DNA of 10,394 nucleotides. Origin: an uncultured Lachnospiraceae bacterium. GTDB taxonomy: Bacteria; Bacillota; Clostridia; Lachnospirales; Lachnospiraceae. Shown one piece after another: positions 6,003-10,394 of the stretch. The first letter of the stretch is position 1; every line of letters starts with the position of its first letter. The notes below the pieces were generated by a model, which searched no databases, had not been told where the DNA came from, and saw only the letters and a list, made by a program, of their open reading frames with translations. A program made the translations under genes and the position numbers. Where the stretch lies: assembly GCA_946413945.1 (NCBI GenBank), contig CAMKMR010000043.1, positions 1-10,394 on the forward strand. Reading direction: 5' to 3'.

Positions 6003-7268
6003 TTACTGCTTTTCTCTTTCGGCAAGTTCTTTAGTCACATCGTCCCATGTCATGTTTTTCTCAACCATTATAGTCATTAAGAAATACATAAGGTCCGAAA
6101 TTTCAAACTTTAAGTCTTCTGGATCAGGATTTTTAGCCTTGATTATAACTTCCGTAGCCTGATCGCCGAATTTACTAAGCATCTTATCTATTCCTTTATC
6201 AAATAGATAATTCGAATATGATCCCGCCTTTGGATTCTTACGTCTATCAGCGATAGTATCATAAACATCCTTAAATACTGTAAGCGGATTCTTATCATTA
6301 TACTCCTTTTTAACTAATGGAGTAAAGAAACAACTTCTATTTCCTGTATGGCAGGCTGCACCTATCTGGGATACCTTTGCAAGGATGGTGTCCTTATCGC
6401 AGTCTATATCTAATGCCTTAACAAACTGATAATGTCCGCTGGTATCACCCTTGATCCATAATTCCTGTCTTGATCTGGAATAATAAGTCATTCTGCCTGT
6501 TTCAATAGTCTTATTAAATGATTCCTCATTCATATAAGCCATCATAAGTACCTGACCGTTTTTATAATCCTGTACGATACATGGCACAAGTCCTTTATCA
6601 TCCTTCTTAAAATCTGCAAAAGATATCGCACTTTCAAAAAGATTGACAGGAACATTTTCCTTACGACATGACTGCTTTATGCTCATAACATCATGTCTTG
6701 CAAGATTATATAATGAAATGGCTTCTGCTGAAGTTTCTGACATGATGCGGGCAATCTTTTCTTCTTCAGTTGAATAAGAAGAGGCTATAACAGATATGCC
6801 AACTTCATTTCTTATCTTTTTAACTAAATCAATATATTCATCTATATTATCATAATGAAGTAAAAGAAGTTCTCCTGCTCCATTTTCCTTTAAAAGTTTT
6901 GCATAAGATACAGGATCCTGGCAAGTTGAAAGATCGATTGTAACTACGATCCTCTCTGATCCGAATCTGTCTGAACTTTCTCTTACAATGGAGATATCAT
7001 TAAGAGGAGCTGACTTCATGCAAACCTTTGAAGCACCGGCATAAAGAAGCTTCTTAACATCTTCAAGCTTTCTAACTCCACCGCAGGCAATAAGCGGAAT
7101 ATCTATCATCGCAGTAATTTCCTTTATGACTGCTACGTTATCTTCAAGGCCTTCTCTTGTTGCGGTGCTGTCAAAAAATGCTATAGCATCTGCACCAGCA
7201 TCATTATAGAAAAGTGAATCCTCTAAAGGATTTTCCATAGTAACACATGTAATGATCTTTTTATACAT
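6003..7268 (-). CDS. hisI: HisIE with a degenerate HisF-like N-terminal domain
   Basis: A 421-residue three-part protein. Residues 215-318 are phosphoribosyl-AMP cyclohydrolase (HisI), with MAYMNEES, the metal-binding DCDKD (289-293) and ACHTGNRSCFF (305-315). Residues 328-421 are phosphoribosyl-ATP pyrophosphatase (HisE), with AGSYSNYLFDKG and ISDLMYFL; the metal motif reads GDQATE where GEEATE is usual. Residues 1-210 resemble the HisF beta/alpha barrel: KKIITCV at the start, FFDSTAT, ACGGV, GASKV and IVVTIDLS. The barrel is probably not a working HisF: the first catalytic Asp (ACLDV in HisF) is Thr10, the long first loop is missing, and the ASGG phosphate loop reads ASSY. The second Asp is kept (Asp112). 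The frame is unbroken. A strong AAGGAGGT lies 8 nt before the ATG; hisB ends 27 nt upstream. Separate HisF-like and HisIE genes are excluded. Confidence 0.92.
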   Translation of the reverse strand: MYKKIITCVTMENPLEDSLFYNDAGADAIAFFDSTATREGLEDNVAVIKEITAMIDIPLIACGGVRKLEDVKKLLYAGASKVCMKSAPLNDISIVRESSDRFGSERIVVTIDLSTCQDPVSYAKLLKENGAGELLLLHYDNIDEYIDLVKKIRNEVGISVIASSYSTEEEKIARIMSETSAEAISLYNLARHDVMSIKQSCRKENVPVNLFESAISFADFKKDDKGLVPCIVQDYKNGQVLMMAYMNEESFNKTIETGRMTYYSRSRQELWIKGDTSGHYQFVKALDIDCDKDTILAKVSQIGAACHTGNRSCFFTPLVKKEYNDKNPLTVFKDVYDTIADRRKNPKAGSYSNYLFDKGIDKMLSKFGDQATEVIIKAKNPDPEDLKFEISDLMYFLMTIMVEKNMTWDDVTKELAEREKQ

Positions 7269-7295
7269 AATAGCTTACCTCCTTAAAGATAGAGT

Positions 7296-7889
7296 CTATA
7301 AAGAACCCTTTGTGGAAAAAACTTTTCCCTCAAGTCTTGGGTCAAATCTTACAGCTTCACTAAGTGCATTCGCAAAAGCTTTAAATGACGCTTCGATTAT
7401 ATGATGATTATTAGAACCTGTGATCTGACTGAGATTTATATTCATTTCTGCTGCATAAGATACAGCGTAAAAGAATTCTTTTACCATCTCAGTATCAAAA
7501 TCTCCAACTTTTGGAACATCAAGTTTAAGATCATAAACAAGATAAGGTCTACCAGAAAGATCTACAGCACAAGCTATAAGACTTTCATCCATAGGCATCA
7601 TAAAACCTGCATATCTTCTGATGCCTGCCTTATCTCCTACTGCTTCTTTGATAGCTTTACCAAGAACGATTCCTACATCTTCAATTGTATGATGAGAATC
7701 TACATAAAGATCGCCTTTACATTTTACCGTAAGATCAAAAAAGCCATGTCTTGCAAAGCTGTTTAGCATATGGTCAAAAAAGCCGATCCCTGTATCAATA
7801 TCACCCTTTCCACTTCCATCTAAATTCAGACTAAGCGAAATATCGGTTTCATTTGTTTTTCTTTTTACTTCAGCAATTCTATCTGCCAT
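7296..7889 (-). CDS. hisB: Imidazoleglycerol-phosphate dehydratase
   Basis: Cytosolic enzyme converting imidazoleglycerol phosphate to imidazoleacetol phosphate. At 197 aa it is the monofunctional form, without the phosphatase domain found in Escherichia coli HisB. The paired Mn-binding motifs are intact: FFDHML (37-42), SHHTIED (65-71, His66, His67, Glu70) and NHHIIEASFKA (161-171, His162, His163, Glu166), along with the closing FSTKGSL. The ATG has AAAGGGGG 6 nt upstream. It lies 21 nt after hisD and 27 nt before the HisIE gene. Because no phosphatase domain is present, a separate histidinol-phosphate phosphatase must exist elsewhere. Confidence 0.97.
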   Translation of the reverse strand: MADRIAEVKRKTNETDISLSLNLDGSGKGDIDTGIGFFDHMLNSFARHGFFDLTVKCKGDLYVDSHHTIEDVGIVLGKAIKEAVGDKAGIRRYAGFMMPMDESLIACAVDLSGRPYLVYDLKLDVPKVGDFDTEMVKEFFYAVSYAAEMNINLSQITGSNNHHIIEASFKAFANALSEAVRFDPRLEGKVFSTKGSL

Positions 7890-7910
7890 ATTAATCCCCC
7901 TTTATAAAGC

Positions 7911-9212
7911 TTAGTCTTCTTCGTTTTCAAATCTTACAGCAATTGAATTTGCATGAGCAGTAAGCTGCTCGGCTGTTGCAAATTTCTCAATATCTTTATG
8001 AACAGCCTTTAAAGCCTCTTTTGAATAACTGATGATACTTGATTTCTTAATAAAATCATCTACCCCAAGAGGCGAGAAGAATCTGGCAGTACCATTTGTA
8101 GGAAGAACATGGTTTGGTCCTGCAAAATAGTCTCCGAGAGGCTCTGAAGAATAAGGGCCAAGGAACATAGCGCCGGCATTCTTAATCTTTGTCATAGTCT
8201 CAAATGGATTAGCAGTTAAGATCTCCATATGTTCAGGAGCAATCTCATTTGCTGTATCAATAGCTTCTTTCATTGTATCTGTAAGAAGGATATATCCGAA
8301 ATTATCGAGAGATTTCTGCATTATTTCTTTTCGCTCAAGACGGTCAACAAACTTATCAACCCATTCAGAAACCTCATTTGCAAGCTTTTCGCTGGTTGTA
8401 ACAAGTATTGCTGAAGCAAGCTCATCATGTTCAGCCTGTGAAAGAAGGTCTGCAGCAACATATTCTGCATTTGCTGTTTCATCAGCAAGAACAAGGACTT
8501 CACTAGGACCTGCGATTGAATCAATTGAAACATGTCCAAAGACTGTACGCTTTGCCATAGCAACAAAGATATTACCTGGTCCTACAATCTTATCTACCTT
8601 TGGAATAGATTCTGTTCCATAAGCAAGTGCAGCAATTGCCTGTGCTCCGCCACACTTAAAGATCTTATCAACTCCAGCTTCATTTGCTGCTACAAGAGTA
8701 AGTGGATATACTTTTCCCTCCTGATTACATGGAGTACACATGATGATATTTTCAACACCTGCAACTTTTGCAGGAAGTACATTCATTAAAACTGTTGAAG
8801 GATAAGCTGCCTTACCGCCCGGAACATATACACCTGCATATTCAATAGCTGAGATCTGCTGTCCTAAGATGATACCATCCTCTTTTGTTGTTATCCAGCT
8901 GTTTCTCTTTTGCAGCTCATGGTAACTCTTTATATTAACAATGGCTTTCTTTATTACATCTATAAGTTCAGGATCAACTTCACTATAAGCTGCACTTATC
9001 TCTTCCTTGGTAACCTGAATATTAGAAGCATTAATATCAGCTTTATCAAATTTCTTTGTATAGCTAAAAAGAGCTTCGTCACCGTGCTGATGGATATCTT
9101 CAACTATCTCTTTTACAGTCTTTTCATAAGGACCATAATTATCCGGAGTTCTTTTCAGAAGATCTCTCATTAAGTTCTGCTTTGATGCTGCATCAAGTTT
9201 TACGATTCTCAT
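7911..9212 (-). CDS. hisD: Histidinol dehydrogenase
   Basis: A 433-residue zinc- and NAD-dependent enzyme that oxidises L-histidinol to L-histidine in two steps, the last of the pathway. Normal length. Family blocks in order: YAGVYVPGGKAAYPS (125-139), VGPGNIFVAMAK (210-221), SIAGPSEVLVLAD (232-244). Zinc ligands expected from the E. coli enzyme are present: Gln259 and His262 in LLSQAEHDE, Asp361 in LGDYFAGPNHV, and His420 in AHANSIAVR. The catalytic Glu-His pair is Glu327-His328 in IAPEHME. The start ATG has AAAGGAG 6 nt upstream. It is 18 nt downstream of hisG and 21 nt upstream of hisB. Confidence 0.98.
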   Translation of the reverse strand: MRIVKLDAASKQNLMRDLLKRTPDNYGPYEKTVKEIVEDIHQHGDEALFSYTKKFDKADINASNIQVTKEEISAAYSEVDPELIDVIKKAIVNIKSYHELQKRNSWITTKEDGIILGQQISAIEYAGVYVPGGKAAYPSTVLMNVLPAKVAGVENIIMCTPCNQEGKVYPLTLVAANEAGVDKIFKCGGAQAIAALAYGTESIPKVDKIVGPGNIFVAMAKRTVFGHVSIDSIAGPSEVLVLADETANAEYVAADLLSQAEHDELASAILVTTSEKLANEVSEWVDKFVDRLERKEIMQKSLDNFGYILLTDTMKEAIDTANEIAPEHMEILTANPFETMTKIKNAGAMFLGPYSSEPLGDYFAGPNHVLPTNGTARFFSPLGVDDFIKKSSIISYSKEALKAVHKDIEKFATAEQLTAHANSIAVRFENEED

Positions 9213-9230
9213 ATTAATCTCCTTTATATT

Positions 9231-9878
9231 TTAGTTATTTACTTTAAGTATTTCATTAAGATCTGTAAGGAACTTTCTGATCCTTTCATGTTCCATCTTA
9301 AGAGATACCTGGTTTACTACGATCCTTGCTGAAAGAGGACATACCTCTTCAAGTACTGTAAGACCATTTTCTTTTAAAGTTGATCCAGTTTCAACTATAT
9401 CAACTATCACTTCTGAAAGTCCTACAATAGGAGCAAGTTCAACAGATCCATTAAGCTTTATTATCTCAACAGTCTGATTCTTTTTATTTGTAAAATAAGA
9501 CTTGGCAATATTTGGATATTTACTTGCAACTCTTATTATCTCATTCTTTTTAAGAAGCTCTCTTGCAGATTCAGGTCCGCAGACACACATACGGCATTTT
9601 CCAAATCCAAGATCCATAACTTCATAAATGTTTCTTCCCTCTTCAAGTATAGTGTCTTTACCAACTACACCAATGTCAGCGGCGCCATACTCTACATATG
9701 TAGGAACATCACTTGGCTTAGCAAGGAAAAATCTAAGCCCTAATTCTTCATTTGTAAAAATAAGCTTTCTTGTATCTTTGTCTTTCATCTCATCACAAGA
9801 GATTCCAATCTGTTCAAAAAGTTCCATAGATTTTTTAGCAAGACGGCCCTTTGCTAATGCAAATGTAAGATAACGCAT
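9231..9878 (-). CDS. hisG: ATP phosphoribosyltransferase, short form
   Basis: Catalyses the first step, ATP + PRPP to phosphoribosyl-ATP. At 215 aa it is the short form, which lacks the C-terminal regulatory ACT-like domain and needs HisZ for activity and feedback control. Seen motifs: ALAKGRLAKKSMEL (7-20), ADIGVVGKDTILE (67-79), RVASKYPNIAKSYF (116-129), and the PRPP-binding VDIVETGSTLKENGL (159-173). The ribosome binding site AAAGGAGG lies inside the end of hisZ, and the hisG ATG begins one base after the hisZ stop. This points to coupled, balanced synthesis of the two subunits. Confidence 0.97.
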   Translation of the reverse strand: MRYLTFALAKGRLAKKSMELFEQIGISCDEMKDKDTRKLIFTNEELGLRFFLAKPSDVPTYVEYGAADIGVVGKDTILEEGRNIYEVMDLGFGKCRMCVCGPESARELLKKNEIIRVASKYPNIAKSYFTNKKNQTVEIIKLNGSVELAPIVGLSEVIVDIVETGSTLKENGLTVLEEVCPLSARIVVNQVSLKMEHERIRKFLTDLNEILKVNN

Positions 9879-9879
9879 A

Positions 9880-10394
9880 TTAGATTTCCTCCTTTAAGTC
9901 TGAGATCATTATAGTCTTTTCTTCATCATTAGCAGTGTTATAAACCACTACTGACTCACCGCCGAGGAAATAATATATCTTCTCAACTTCATTTTTCTTT
10001 GCATAAGCTTTATACTCATCAAAATCATGTCTTTTTGACTTTCTTATAAGTTCTGTCCTTCTATCCTTGTTTCTTAGACTCTCACCAAATTTAATGGCAT
10101 TTTCCTGATCATCAATATTATAAAGGATAAGGGTTATATCCCTTTCTATTTCCTTATCTAAATGCTGTCTGCTAAGTGCCATAAGCAGTTCGTCAATTAC
10201 TACTGCAAAACCAATAGATGGCGCATCCTTACCGAACTGTGGAAGAAGGTTATTATATCTTCCGCCTTTAACGATAGCATCACCAGTACCATAGGTATAA
10301 CCTGAGAATACAATGCCTGTATAATAGTCATAGCCATTAAGAGTTGAAAAATCGAAATCAATATATTTTTCATATCCATAATATGAAATAGCCT
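9880..10394 (-). CDS. hisZ: ATP phosphoribosyltransferase regulatory subunit, C-terminal part
   Basis: The last 170 residues of a HisRS-like protein; the 5' part lies beyond the high-coordinate edge, and the frame stays open to base 10394. Visible residues 17-31 (LNGYDYYTGIVFSGY) and 42-70 (KGGRYNNLLPQFG, then PSIGFAVVIDELL) match the class II core ending in motif 3. Catalytic histidyl-tRNA synthetases have a conserved Arg in GIER at this point; here the stretch is VIDEL. That change and the position directly before a short hisG identify HisZ, the paralogue that completes the HisG complex and binds histidine, over HisS. The C-terminal domain from about residue 85 resembles the anticodon-binding-like fold. 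Confidence 0.93.
   Translation of the reverse strand, partial: AISYYGYEKYIDFDFSTLNGYDYYTGIVFSGYTYGTGDAIVKGGRYNNLLPQFGKDAPSIGFAVVIDELLMALSRQHLDKEIERDITLILYNIDDQENAIKFGESLRNKDRRTELIRKSKRHDFDEYKAYAKKNEVEKIYYFLGGESVVVYNTANDEEKTIMISDLKEEI

Noticed and set aside
7401..7766. Plus-strand open frame of 121 codons.
   Set aside because: Antisense to hisB, rich in Ile/Tyr/Phe/Lys as expected from reverse reading of AT-rich coding DNA; no family resemblance.
9880..10394. Histidyl-tRNA synthetase (hisS) as the identity of the partial gene.
   Set aside because: The Arg-containing GIER stretch of catalytic HisRS is replaced by VIDEL, and a short-form hisG follows one base later, which fits HisZ.

Overview
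The window looks like ordinary chromosome from a low-GC Gram-positive anaerobe, most likely a Lachnospiraceae member (Butyrivibrio/Pseudobutyrivibrio-like). That placement is inferred from base composition, strong AGGAGG-type ribosome binding sites, a YerB/DUF3048 lipoprotein, a short HisG paired with HisZ, and an alanyl-tRNA synthetase with a Cys-rich insert. No database search was run. Every supported gene lies on the minus strand, so transcription runs from high to low coordinates. I see no mobile element, CRISPR array, tRNA or rRNA.

Histidine block (10394 down to 6003): hisZ (5' end outside the window), hisG, hisD, hisB, and a gene joining a degenerate HisF-like barrel to HisI and HisE domains. 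Gaps are 1, 18, 21 and 27 nt, so this is a tight operon. It covers the first two enzyme activities (HisZ/HisG, HisE), the third (HisI), and HisB and HisD. HisA, HisH, a working HisF, HisC and a histidinol-phosphate phosphatase are not visible and must be encoded elsewhere. alaS follows after only 41 nt with no terminator, promoter or T-box seen between them, so it may be read from the his transcript.

Translation and RNA-processing block (3313 down to 105): rpsU (bS21) has its own sigma-A-type promoter, a structured leader with an extended Shine-Dalgarno sequence, and a clear intrinsic terminator. Next comes phoH, behind an extended -10 promoter, then ybeY and a yerB-like lipoprotein gene that overlaps ybeY. 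An intrinsic terminator closes this unit. Directly after it begins a FAD-dependent oxidoreductase gene, of which only the first 13 codons are in the window.

The most interesting items are three. First, the HisF-like domain fused to HisIE has lost one catalytic Asp and a phosphate-binding loop. Second, the rpsU leader carries three alternating copies of one hexamer that could form two mutually exclusive hairpins next to the Shine-Dalgarno sequence. Third, a 7-2-7 palindrome lies over the rpsU promoter spacer and -10 box. I found no clear new multi-gene system; most of the window is housekeeping.
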